This document shows positions 1-6,456 of a stretch of 64,000 nucleotides of DNA, one piece after another (position 1 is the stretch's first letter; every line of letters starts with the position of its first letter). The DNA is from Achromobacter ruhlandii (GTDB lineage: Bacteria > Pseudomonadota > Gammaproteobacteria > Burkholderiales > Burkholderiaceae_B): NCBI RefSeq assembly GCF_902859695.1, contig NZ_CADIJL010000016.1:1-64000 (forward strand), given 5' to 3'. Both the position numbers and the translations under genes were made by a program. The notes beneath the pieces were generated by a model, which was not told the origin of the DNA, did not search any database, and saw only the letters and a list, made by a program, of their open reading frames with translations.

Positions 1-406
1 CCGACAGGTCACGAATACGCGGTCGACCTCGTAGTATCCGGCAAACAAGCATATCGGTCACCAAGCGCTCCCGCCCCTTGGCCGAGGGGTTAAGCCACTC
101 GGAAACGGCGCGGGCGCTCTCGGCACCTTCCAGGCCCGTCCCATACTGCGTCCGCAAGATGTGGAAGCCCACGCTCTCGCCCAGCGTCCGCTCCATCAGC
201 TTCACGATGAACACGGCCTGCGCATGCCACTCATGCGGCGTCAGCCCTGACAGCGCCTTCCGCTCGTACTCCGCATCGAAGCGCTCGCGCAGGGCCTCGC
301 AGACCAACTGCGTCGGGTTCTTCGGCTCGATGGGCATGGCCAGCATCAGGTAGGCCACGGCGATCGCGTGCTCGGGGCACGAAAACGATCCGGCTTCACG
401 CGGCAT
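1..406 (-). CDS. Phage hypothetical protein, 3' part outside the window
   Basis: The reading frame opens at an ATG (404-406) behind a good AAAGGAG ribosome site and runs off the left edge, so at least 135 residues are coded and the C-terminus is unseen. The start MPREAGSFSCPEHAIAVAYL and a helical stretch with WHAQAVFIVKLMERTL look like a soluble helical protein. I do not recognise the family. It overlaps the end of the small upstream gene by 11 bases, as is usual in the tightly coupled leftward operon of this prophage. Its place downstream of the replication-type gene is where lambdoid phages keep ninR or antitermination-type genes, but nothing in the sequence proves that role. Confidence 0.6.
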   Translation of the reverse strand, partial: MPREAGSFSCPEHAIAVAYLMLAMPIEPKNPTQLVCEALRERFDAEYERKALSGLTPHEWHAQAVFIVKLMERTLGESVGFHILRTQYGTGLEGAESARAVSEWLNPSAKGRERLVTDMLVCRILRGRPRIRDLS

Positions 407-530
407 TCTTTACTCCTTTCAAATTCTCCAGCTCACAGCCTGGCTGTATCGGCCCGGTATAAGGCTGGCGCCCCGGCATGCGCATACCGGCTGGGAAAGC
501 GTCGACGTCGACTAGGCGGTCCATGGTCAT
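396..530 (-). CDS. Small phage protein, 44 residues
   Basis: A 44-codon frame starts MTMDRLVDVDAFPAG at an ATG behind an AAGGAG site and ends by overlapping the start of the next gene. Composition (several Pro, Gly, Met) looks like a genuine small protein. The frame is the same as that of the longer 396-1058 frame, so it could instead be that frame's C-terminus. I favour a separate gene, because a convincing plus-strand gene occupies the middle of the longer frame. No family recognised. Confidence 0.4.
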   Translation of the reverse strand: MTMDRLVDVDAFPAGMRMPGRQPYTGPIQPGCELENLKGVKNAA

Positions 531-1058
531 GGGCCGAGCTCCTTCTAATTCAGATGCGTTACGATCACCGCCATCACTTTCGGAGGAACAATGAGCACGT
601 GGACCTACAAAACGAACAAATCCTTCTGTACTGACGTCAAGAAACAGTGGATAGGTTCCTTGACAATCTTTGCCCCAGACGGCTCCAACGATGGGCCCAG
701 GTACACGACCGAAGGCTATGCCACCGAGGCGGAGGCTGACCGAGCTGCGGCGGATCTCGGCCAGACAGAGACAGACAAGCGCAATGCGAACCCCGGCCTC
801 TATCCGGCCAAAGTCAAAGGGAAACCCTTCTAACACCCAAATCATGTTGCACGTCCCTGCTCGAGCCGGTTTTGTCGGAAACAGGGTCGAACGCCAGAAT
901 GCCGCGGCCCGCCGGAACGGCCACACGGGGTGCACAAAGCTGCCCGGGGCGCAGACAAGGCAGCCATCGCAGCCGCGGGCCTGGCACTGCATCACCATCC
1001 AGGCCAGCGTTTCGCCCATCGGGTCGTAGGTGCCCATGAGGTTCCGTGAAGTCTTCAT
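396..1058 (-). CDS. Phage protein, N-terminal part credible, 3' end uncertain
   Basis: The start ATG (1056-1058) overlaps the stop of the upstream gene as ATGA, which supports a coupled start. The first 60 or so residues (METLAWMVMQCQ, then a Cys-rich CDGCLVC stretch) look coded. The frame stays open for 220 codons, but from about 833 down to 591 it is antisense to a well-formed plus-strand gene and its composition degrades. Either the gene is really 220 residues, or it was cut by insertion of the plus-strand gene and the rest is chance. The CxxC-type cysteines could bind metal; no function assigned. Confidence 0.35.
   Translation of the reverse strand: MKTSRNLMGTYDPMGETLAWMVMQCQARGCDGCLVCAPGSFVHPVWPFRRAAAFWRSTLFPTKPARAGTCNMIWVLEGFPFDFGRIEAGVRIALVCLCLAEIRRSSVSLRLGGIAFGRVPGPIVGAVWGKDCQGTYPLFLDVSTEGFVRFVGPRAHCSSESDGGDRNASELEGARPMTMDRLVDVDAFPAGMRMPGRQPYTGPIQPGCELENLKGVKNAA
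591..833 (+). CDS. Small hypothetical protein, antisense cargo in the early operon
   Basis: An 80-codon frame begins MSTWTYKTNKSF behind a CGGAGGA site seven bases upstream. Codon use and composition are natural, with a helical TEAEADRAAADLG segment and a basic C-terminus. It runs against the surrounding leftward phage operon, like several other single genes in this prophage, so I read it as a cargo (moron) gene. Family not recognised. Likely cytosolic: no signal peptide or membrane segment is visible. Confidence 0.55.
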   Translation: MSTWTYKTNKSFCTDVKKQWIGSLTIFAPDGSNDGPRYTTEGYATEAEADRAAADLGQTETDKRNANPGLYPAKVKGKPF

Positions 1059-1534
1059 GCCAGGTCACTCACCAAATCCACGGCCCTAAACCAACTCCCA
1101 AGGCCCGCACCGGCCGATGCTCCAGGCTGGTCTCCGCGCTGCTGCGGCGACGCGCATTCGTCGCCAAGCACCCGCAGCATCAACGCGCCCAGCGCCTGCG
1201 CGGTCACGTTCCCGCTCGCCGCTTCCGCGAAGTCCACGCGGTTGTGCCGGCGCAGCCAAGGAATCACGCTGTCAGGCACAGGCTGGCCAGGCAACGCCGC
1301 CTTCAGGCGCCCAGCCAGGATGAACAGGCTTCGGCGGTTGTGCATGCGAGCTGTGATGCCCGCCTGCTCCGCGTAGGCCGTGCCGTGGTGCAGATGGCAG
1401 TACCAGTCGGACACCCCCGTGGTGGTGTCAGCGATGGAGCCGGCCAGCATGCAGCCCCTGACGCAGCACATGCCGTAGCCCTGGACCGGGTGCTGGTGGC
1501 GGGTCACCGCTGCGGATGCTTCGGCGTAGCTCAT
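1055..1534 (-). CDS. Phage hypothetical protein
   Basis: A 159-residue frame whose ATG overlaps the stop of the DUF1376 gene (ATGA) and whose stop overlaps the next start in the same way, so it is the middle member of a translationally coupled set. The N-terminal 60 residues contain several Cys and His residues (CCVRGCM, then WYCHLHHG), which suggests a small zinc-binding module. The C-terminal half has a helical WLRRHNRVDFAEAASG region and a Gly/Ala-rich tail. Family not recognised; position suggests a replication or nin-type accessory role, which is inference only. Confidence 0.6.
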   Translation of the reverse strand: MSYAEASAAVTRHQHPVQGYGMCCVRGCMLAGSIADTTTGVSDWYCHLHHGTAYAEQAGITARMHNRRSLFILAGRLKAALPGQPVPDSVIPWLRRHNRVDFAEAASGNVTAQALGALMLRVLGDECASPQQRGDQPGASAGAGLGSWFRAVDLVSDLA

Positions 1535-2640
1535 GCGCCTCGCTCCTGCTCGTCACGCCGGCGACGCAGCTCGGCAAAGATCCGATCCTTGAAGGCCGGG
1601 TAGGACTCGCCGCCGCGGGCGAACATGCCCAGTTCACGGCCTTTGCGGTCGATACCACCGTCGGACGCCCACCACCGGTCCGCGTCCTGCGCGGGCTTGT
1701 CGGCAACCTTATCCGGCTTGGCGGGTACGGCCTGTGCGGCTTGGCGCGCTCTGGTCAGCACCTTGGCCAGGTACGGCCAGGGTATCGGCTCCGGGGCCGG
1801 CTTCGACTGTCGCGCAGCCTCGACAGCCGCCAACGCTTCGCCCTCGGTCAGACCTTTCTCGACCCATTCGCGGAAGTCGGGCCGACCTGGAGCGACGTCA
1901 ACGCCCTCAGCGCGAAGTCGCTTGGCCAGGACGCCGCAGGGCGTCGGGTCCGGCAAGTAGCCGGGCGAGTTATCCACAGTCGGAGGCTCGCGCGCGCTAC
2001 CCCCCCCTTCTTTTATATATGTCCCTGTCCCTGTCCCTGTCTTAGCCGTGACACCCCCGTGACTTTCCGTGTGACTTCCATGAGGTGTCACAGTGACAAC
2101 CTTGTGTCCCTCCGTGACGACGATGGATATTCCGCGTGACGCCGCGACCTCGCGCAGATGTGACGTACTGGTTCCCTTAGCCGGCAGAATCAAGCCAACG
2201 TCACGTAGCGCCGCAAAGAGCAGCTTGCGGTCTTGGCGCTCCTCGCGCTTGCGTTCGTTATCGCCATCCTTCGCGGCCTGGTGCTCCTCCCGTTTCGCCA
2301 TAGCCTTGATGGCCTCCTCCGCGATCACCGGGTGATAGAGCCGCCCGTCGGAGCACTTCACGAAGCCGCGCAAGGCCATGTCCTTCACCTTGCGCCAGGC
2401 GGACAACTCCTTGCCGGCCAGGTGGGCCAAAATCCTGTCGTCGTCAGGTAGCGATGCCGCGGGCTCCTGGTTCCAACTCTTGCACCACAGCCGCAAAGCC
2501 GTCTTGAACTCTTCGCCCGAGGAAAGCGCCATCATGTCGCTGTCCAGTAGGCGCTCGGTGTGCAGAGGCATGAACGGCAGGCCGCGCAGGTTGCAGTCTG
2601 GCGGTGTCAGGGGCGCAGGTAGCTGCTCAAAGTCTGTCAT
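1531..2640 (-). CDS. DUF1376-containing phage replication-type protein
   Basis: The 369-residue product opens with LPAPLTPPDCNLRGLPFMPL and continues with a compact helical domain (about residues 5-110) that matches the DUF1376 pattern: a short N-terminal strand, the FKTALRLWCKSWNQEPAASL motif and the LRGFVKCSDGRLYHPVIAEEA wing. Such proteins sit where lambda has gene O and are thought to start phage replication. After it come a charged coiled segment (about 115-140), a low-complexity linker with a TGTGTG stretch and a Gly-rich run, and a C-terminal helical region (about 230-360). It is coupled by ATGA to its neighbour. A run of eight G (minus strand, 2000-2007) in the linker is slip-prone but is in frame here. 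Confidence 0.7.
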   Translation of the reverse strand: MTDFEQLPAPLTPPDCNLRGLPFMPLHTERLLDSDMMALSSGEEFKTALRLWCKSWNQEPAASLPDDDRILAHLAGKELSAWRKVKDMALRGFVKCSDGRLYHPVIAEEAIKAMAKREEHQAAKDGDNERKREERQDRKLLFAALRDVGLILPAKGTSTSHLREVAASRGISIVVTEGHKVVTVTPHGSHTESHGGVTAKTGTGTGTYIKEGGGSAREPPTVDNSPGYLPDPTPCGVLAKRLRAEGVDVAPGRPDFREWVEKGLTEGEALAAVEAARQSKPAPEPIPWPYLAKVLTRARQAAQAVPAKPDKVADKPAQDADRWWASDGGIDRKGRELGMFARGGESYPAFKDRIFAELRRRRDEQERGA

Positions 2641-2762
2641 AGGTCACTCGCACACGTGTCGGGGGACACCGACCGAAAGGGGCCGTAGCCCTGCCGCTCC
2701 AACGCCATGAGCGCGGTGACAGTGCTATCCTTCCCGTCGAAGCGCGATACATCTCGCAACAT
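2637..2762 (-). CDS. Small phage protein or truncated remnant, 41 residues
   Basis: A 41-codon frame (MLRDVSRFDGKDSTVTALMA to CASDL) ends with a TGA that overlaps the ATG of the DUF1376 gene, the coupling used throughout this operon. Its natural composition argues that it is coded. It begins just 20 bases from the start of the divergent nuclease gene, so it may be the C-terminal remnant of a larger gene lost when the nuclease cassette arrived. No function assigned. Confidence 0.4.
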   Translation of the reverse strand: MLRDVSRFDGKDSTVTALMALERQGYGPFRSVSPDTCASDL

Positions 2763-2782
2763 CCCCTAAACCAGACCGCCCT

Positions 2783-3787
2783 ATGTTGACGAAGACTGCG
2801 AAAAAAATTGCCAATTCGACGGACTTGCGTCGCTCGCAACGTCTGACGAGTTCGGATATATCGCCCAACTACTGGTGGGTGAGCCACAATCAAATGCATC
2901 GCCGAGAGCTCAGCGGCGGCTACATCTGGTGTCCCCAAACCAAGAAAGGCGGCGGGGCGAGAGAAACCTGGACCAACGTGTCCCGCGTGCGACGGGGAGA
3001 CATCGTCTTTTCCTACGCAAAAACGAAGCTCCAAGCCGTTGGCGTTGCGCTTGGCGATGCACAGGAGGCAAGTGCCCCCAGCGAGGCGTATCACTCGTGG
3101 AACGATGCTGGATGGCGCGTGCAAATCCAGTGGGAATCCCTTGGATCCCCGTTGTCTCCCAAAGAGCATTGGGACGAAATCGGCGACCTTTTCCCTGCTG
3201 TCCATTCGCCACTGCGCGAGGATGGCGGCGGAAACATGACATACCTGGCGGCGCTGAGCGTGCCTCTGGGTTTGAAGCTGCTGGACCTGATCGGCATGAC
3301 GGACGACGACGCCCTCGCGAACGTTGATCGCGAGATGGTCAAGGTGTCTGGCGTCGATAAGACCGAAGTTGAGCGGGTCTACCAGGCGCGTATAGGCCAA
3401 GGCACGTATAGAAAGAACGTCATGTCCGTCGAACGCTCCTGTCGCGTAACGGGTGTCAGCAATGTGGATCTGCTCATCGCGAGCCACATCAGGCCGTGGC
3501 GTCAAAGCTCGAACCAACAACGTCTCGACGGCAATAATGGCCTGCTTCTCTCGCCTCACGTCGATAAGTTGTTCGACTCGGCCTGGATATCGTTTTCCAA
3601 TCAGGGAGAGATCCTGGTTGCCAGCGGCGAGGTTCGAGAAGTGCTCATCGCCTGGGGCATTGACCCAGACATGAACGTAGGACGATTCAATGAGGACCAA
3701 GAGAAGTACTTGGCCTACCATCGGGACGTCCTTTTCTCGGAAAAGGCTGAGCAACCAGCCCGGTCCCCCAGGCTTGGCAGCACTTGA
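2783..3787 (+). CDS. EVE/PUA-like plus HNH endonuclease, putative restriction nuclease
   Basis: The 334-residue protein has two parts. Residues about 25-165 (YWWVSHNQMHRRELSGGYIW, then a RRGDIVFSYAKTKLQAVGVA stretch) resemble EVE/PUA-type base-reading domains that occur in front of nucleases. Residues about 205-275 (VERSCRVTGV, then LLIASHIRPW and DGNNGLLLSPHVDKLFD) carry the HNH_2 pattern: the SH of the first motif, the central Asn and the final His. This architecture is typical of modification-dependent (type IV, McrA-like) restriction enzymes, so cleavage of modified foreign DNA in the cytoplasm is the likely job. The target base cannot be told from sequence. It lies antisense to the early operon as cargo. 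Confidence 0.65.
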   Translation: MLTKTAKKIANSTDLRRSQRLTSSDISPNYWWVSHNQMHRRELSGGYIWCPQTKKGGGARETWTNVSRVRRGDIVFSYAKTKLQAVGVALGDAQEASAPSEAYHSWNDAGWRVQIQWESLGSPLSPKEHWDEIGDLFPAVHSPLREDGGGNMTYLAALSVPLGLKLLDLIGMTDDDALANVDREMVKVSGVDKTEVERVYQARIGQGTYRKNVMSVERSCRVTGVSNVDLLIASHIRPWRQSSNQQRLDGNNGLLLSPHVDKLFDSAWISFSNQGEILVASGEVREVLIAWGIDPDMNVGRFNEDQEKYLAYHRDVLFSEKAEQPARSPRLGST

Positions 3788-3834
3788 ACCGACGGGCCCA
3801 TCCAGGCCAACGCCCGGTGTTGCGCTACTGTTAT

Positions 3835-3851
3835 GCGTCTCAAAGAGACGC
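3835..3851. promoter_or_regulatory. Perfect inverted repeat upstream of a winged-helix-like gene
   Basis: GCGTCTCAAAGAGACGC is a perfect 7-bp inverted repeat with a 3-base centre, located 90 bases upstream of the winged-helix-like gene at 3941 and 48 bases after the nuclease gene. No T-run follows, so an operator or a transcript hairpin is more likely than a terminator. Confidence 0.35.
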
Positions 3852-3940
3852 AGGCCGTCGACCAACATTCGCACCGTAGAGTAAAGACAATAGCTGCACT
3901 GAGAACAATCCAACCATCTCACGTAGATCCGCCACCAGCG

Positions 3941-4432
3941 ATGAAACTCGACCGCGCCGTACAAAAAGTGATTCTGGATACACTCGCCTCGCGATATCCG
4001 GACTGGATGGGCCTTGACGCGCTGCTCTCCCATCTTGACTTCAACCTCGAGCACCAGCACAGGTTGGCCAACGTCTACTATTTGGAAGGTCACGGGCTTG
4101 TGGAAGCCAAAGGGAATCCCAAGGGAACGGAGGGCCAGGGCCTGCGCATCACCGCAAAAGGCCTCGATTTCCTTGAAGATGATGGCGGAATCAGTGCCAT
4201 CCTTGGCGTGGTGACCATCAAGCTGCATGATGACACCATCAAGCATTTGATAGAGGCCAAGATCCTGGCATCCGATCTCCCTGCGGAGGAAAAAAAGCGA
4301 TGGACCGATCAGCTTCGATCTCTGCCCGCCAAGACCATAGAGCACCTGGTCATGAAACTGGTTGATAGGGGCCTTGATTCGGGGTCCGGAGTGCTCGCTA
4401 CCGTGGGCGCCTACCTCGGGATTTCCCAGTAA
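3941..4432 (+). CDS. Winged-helix-like protein, cargo
   Basis: A 163-residue frame. I chose the ATG at 3941 (MKLDRAVQKVILDTLASRYP) because the longer frame back to 3833 crosses the inverted repeat and has poor composition; no strong ribosome site marks either start. Residues about 5-75 look like a winged helix: an opening helix, a LDALLSHLD helix, a recognition-like helix ending VYYLEGHGLVEAKGN, then a wing with GLRITAKGLDFLEDD. The C-terminal half is helical (HDDTIKHLIEAKILASDL). It follows the nuclease in the same direction after 153 bases and may be its regulator or partner. That link is inferred from position only. Confidence 0.6.
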   Translation: MKLDRAVQKVILDTLASRYPDWMGLDALLSHLDFNLEHQHRLANVYYLEGHGLVEAKGNPKGTEGQGLRITAKGLDFLEDDGGISAILGVVTIKLHDDTIKHLIEAKILASDLPAEEKKRWTDQLRSLPAKTIEHLVMKLVDRGLDSGSGVLATVGAYLGISQ

Positions 4433-4689
4433 AACCCCAATCAACTCTTTCCGAACCGGCCCGATGGTCGGGGCAAACGCAACTTGAACATGCGCAAAAG
4501 AAACAATGGTGCGACTCACAAGCCCGATGCCAGAGTTGCAATTTCCGGCGTCAAGCATGTCCGCCCCATCCCTGGTCGAACACGTCGGGACAAATCCGCA
4601 ACCTAGAATTGCCAACCAATTTGGCGGCCAGTTCCAGCCATATATGATCGGGATTCCCCAACCCCAACCATGTGTGGAAGGAACTGACC

Positions 4690-4959
4690 ATGACGACACA
4701 AACAGGACTCCAACGCAGAATCCTCGACACGCTTGCACGCGTGAGAGTGGGTACACCGAGCGCTCCAGCCGATACCGAGACGGCATGGGAAGAAATACAA
4801 ACGTTCGCAGGTGATGACGAGGTCATTACAGCTCTGCTGGAGCTGGAAGAGAAAGGCCTGATACGCAGCGGCGTAACGCGAGGAGTGGACGGCGAGTGCG
4901 CCATAAGTACGGGCGTGCTGGCCATCACGGATTACGGTCGCCAAAGTCTGGCGCGCTGA
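4690..4959 (+). CDS. Small winged-helix-like protein, cargo
   Basis: An 89-residue frame starting MTTQTGLQRRILDTLARVRV behind a GGAAGGAAC site; an in-frame ATG 18 bases earlier is less well placed. Its plan repeats the fold of the gene at 3941: the opening LQRRILDTLA matches VQKVILDTLA there, followed by a LLELEEKGLIRSGV turn and a short wing ending VLAITDYGRQSLA. It has no C-terminal extension. The last 35 bases overlap the end of a convergent minus-strand gene. Probably DNA-binding or a protein-protein adaptor; the partner is unknown. Confidence 0.6.
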   Translation: MTTQTGLQRRILDTLARVRVGTPSAPADTETAWEEIQTFAGDDEVITALLELEEKGLIRSGVTRGVDGECAISTGVLAITDYGRQSLAR

Positions 4960-5266
4960 ATTTCTTACCCCAGCCGATCACGAGGTAGCCAAATGGTCGG
5001 CTCCACTCCGTCACACCGGCTGGCGGGATCGCGCCAGGAATAATCTCGGCCAACTCATATGTGAATCGCCCTGCGGCATCGCCAACGGGCCGAAAGGTGG
5101 CATAACCAATGTGGTTGCCGGCGCCGTCACGTAGGCGCATGCCCAAGAGTGTCGGAGCTTCAGGGCGCATTTTCGGCCCCTCAAGCACCAGTCGAACGCC
5201 ACCGCGGCCGGCAGGCTCGAGCCAGGTGTTGATATCGAGGTCAGCGTAGGTTTGGAATTCACGCAT
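4925..5266 (-). CDS. Phage hypothetical protein, 113 residues
   Basis: The ATG at 5266 (MREFQTYADLDINTWLEPAG) has an AAGGAG site seven bases upstream and is preferred over an extension to 5326. The sequence alternates short strands (RLVLEG, GYATFRPVG, YLVIGWGKKF), so a small beta-rich soluble protein is likely. It runs in the direction of the leftward early operon, after the Cro-like gene, and its end overlaps the convergent winged-helix gene by 35 bases. Family not recognised. Confidence 0.55.
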   Translation of the reverse strand: MREFQTYADLDINTWLEPAGRGGVRLVLEGPKMRPEAPTLLGMRLRDGAGNHIGYATFRPVGDAAGRFTYELAEIIPGAIPPAGVTEWSRPFGYLVIGWGKKFSAPDFGDRNP

Positions 5267-5355
5267 GGGAGGCTCCTTGCTGCGAATGGGCGCCCTGCCC
5301 CTCCCCCTTAAACTGGCTGCTCTCACACAAACCGTTCTTGGGAAAGGAGCAGGGC

Positions 5356-5616
5356 ATGAAGGACCACAACGGCAACGACATAGACTTCAGCGACAAGGAT
5401 TTCGGTATCACGCTCGATGCTCCTTTATCGGTTGGAATCGATCCGGAATCGGGCGCGCTTCGGCTCTCCGCGCCGCAGCTGCAAATGTTCGGCGCAACAT
5501 TCCACGTTTCGCTCTCGCCGGGCGCCTCTGCTCAACTGGCGTCGACCCTGAAGCAAATCGAGTCCTGGCTGGGAAAGCCAATCGAGGATATTGCGAAGCC
5601 GGATTCCGTCCAGTGA
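5356..5616 (+). CDS. Small hypothetical protein next to the Cro-like gene
   Basis: An 86-residue frame from ATG 5356 (MKDHNGNDIDFSDKDFGITL) with AAAGGAG seven bases upstream. The protein is acidic, with strands up to about residue 55 and a helix (GASAQLASTLKQIESWLG) near the end. It ends two bases from the stop of the convergent Cro-like gene, so both may share a transcription end. It is antisense to the early leftward transcript from the Cro promoter, so its expression may depend on the lysogenic state. Function unknown. Confidence 0.55.
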   Translation: MKDHNGNDIDFSDKDFGITLDAPLSVGIDPESGALRLSAPQLQMFGATFHVSLSPGASAQLASTLKQIESWLGKPIEDIAKPDSVQ

Positions 5617-5618
5617 TG

Positions 5619-5837
5619 TCACGCATGGCTCGGCTCCTGCGGCGCGGCCGTGGCCAGCTCGGCCGGCGGCTCGAAGGCCCCGGGCCGCACAGCCTGCAGG
5701 TACATGCGGCGCGCAGGCGGTATTCCTTCCTTGCGCCAATCGGAGACCGATGGCGGCTTCACTCTGCACAGGCGGGCGACGGCTACGGTGCCACCCAGCG
5801 CGTCGATAATTTGGGAGTCGGGGTGTTTAGTGTTCAC
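5619..5837 (-). CDS. Cro-like DNA-binding protein (YdaS type)
   Basis: A 72-residue protein whose N-terminal half is a helix-turn-helix (IIDALGGTVAVARLCRVKPP then SVSDWRKEGIPPARRMYLQA), the form seen in Cro/YdaS antirepressors of lambdoid phages. It diverges from the CI-like repressor with operators between, as in lambda, so it should shut off repressor synthesis and favour lytic growth. The start is a GTG. The predicted -10 box ends seven bases before it, so the transcript may be leaderless or nearly so; a GGAG overlaps the GTG and is too close to act as a normal ribosome site. The C-terminal 25 residues are Pro/Ala-rich. Confidence 0.75.
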   Translation of the reverse strand: MNTKHPDSQIIDALGGTVAVARLCRVKPPSVSDWRKEGIPPARRMYLQAVRPGAFEPPAELATAAPQEPSHA

Positions 5838-5844
5838 TCCACAA

Positions 5845-5872
5845 TTATTAGGCTTGCCTTAAATATAGTCAA
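5845..5872 (-). promoter_or_regulatory. Predicted lytic promoter of the Cro-like gene
   Basis: On the minus strand TTGACT (5867-5872) is separated by 16 bases from TAATAA (5845-5850), a near-consensus sigma-70 promoter pointing into the Cro-like gene. Operator O1 fills the spacer and O2 abuts the -35 box, so repressor binding would block polymerase. The predicted transcription start is at about 5838, at the start codon. Confidence 0.6.
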
Positions 5873-5906
5873 GACATGCCTAATGAAATTAAAAGGCATG
5901 CCTATT
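5848..5906. promoter_or_regulatory. Three repressor operators between cro-like and cI-like genes
   Basis: Three related sites occur: TTAGGCTTGCCTTAA (5848-5862), AAGACATGCCTAAT (5871-5884) and AAAAGGCATGCCTATT (5891-5906). The shared core is GGCATGCC or a close variant, a palindrome expected for a dimeric helix-turn-helix protein. Two more copies lie beyond the repressor gene (6371-6409), one identical to the first. Spacing of about 20 bases centre to centre suits side-by-side dimers, as at lambda OR. Confidence 0.65.
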
Positions 5907-5929
5907 CATTTTCCACTTAGGATTGCCGA

Positions 5930-6301
5930 ATGAGCACACTCGCACAACGTCTCAGAGAAGCAATGGACCAGACCGGCGTAAAGCAGGTGGACATTGCTCG
6001 CGCAGCGAACATCAAACCGCCCTCGGTGGCCGACTGGCTCAACGGAAAGACCAAGAACATTCGCGGTGCGAATTTGGTTAGCGTTGCACAGCTGCTCAAT
6101 GTGAGTGAGGCTTGGCTGGCAGACGGCAAGCTGCCCAAAGAGCGAATGCTCGATTCAGATTGGCCATTTCCGCGAATCCCCAAAGAGCTGTATTACCAGC
6201 TCACCGTATCGCAGCGCGATGGGATTGAAGAATGGGTACTCAAGCAAGTCGAAGCTTACGTTGGAACGCCGTCCGCAGAATCGAAGGCACAGAGCGCATG
6301 A
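5930..6301 (+). CDS. CI-like phage repressor (XRE family, short form)
   Basis: The 123-residue protein starts MSTLAQRLREAMDQTGVKQV and has a clear XRE helix-turn-helix over residues about 5-65 (IARAANIKPPSVADWLNGKT). The C-terminal 55 residues are helical, with no LexA-type serine-protease domain, so RecA-driven self-cleavage is not expected and induction must work another way. An AGGA site lies eight bases before the ATG. The gene sits between two operator blocks and is followed by a terminator, which fits the lysogenic repressor. It is short compared with lambda CI (237 residues). Confidence 0.75.
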   Translation: MSTLAQRLREAMDQTGVKQVDIARAANIKPPSVADWLNGKTKNIRGANLVSVAQLLNVSEAWLADGKLPKERMLDSDWPFPRIPKELYYQLTVSQRDGIEEWVLKQVEAYVGTPSAESKAQSA

Positions 6302-6335
6302 GCTATGCCTCATTTTTTGACTGGTAAGTAGACAT

Positions 6336-6364
6336 AGCCACTTCTGAGTGGCTTTCTTTTCGTC
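6336..6364 (+). terminator. Rho-independent terminator after the repressor gene
   Basis: AGCCAC and GTGGCT pair around a six-base loop (6336-6353) and are followed by TTCTTTTCGT. It lies 35 bases after the repressor stop and insulates the repressor transcript from the rightward operon. Confidence 0.6.
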
Positions 6365-6370
6365 TTAAAA

Positions 6371-6412
6371 TTAGGCATGCCTATTGAATGGTTGTTAGGC
6401 TTGCCTTAATTT
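6371..6412 (+). promoter_or_regulatory. Predicted rightward early promoter with two operators
   Basis: TTGAAT (6384-6389), a 17-base spacer and TAATTT (6407-6412) form a good sigma-70 promoter for the rightward early operon. The operator TTAGGCTTGCCTTAA (6395-6409) sits in the spacer and TTAGGCATGCCTATT (6371-6385) overlaps the -35 box. This is the same layout as at the Cro promoter, so one repressor should silence both. Confidence 0.65.
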
Positions 6413-6456
6413 CTCCTCAACACCTCCCCACCCCGGGGAGGAATGGGAGAAACAGC

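Noticed and set aside
2627-4786. 719-codon open frame on the minus strand
   Set aside because: It is antisense to the HNH nuclease and winged-helix genes, shows no domain, and has shadow-type composition; the plus-strand genes have recognisable motifs.
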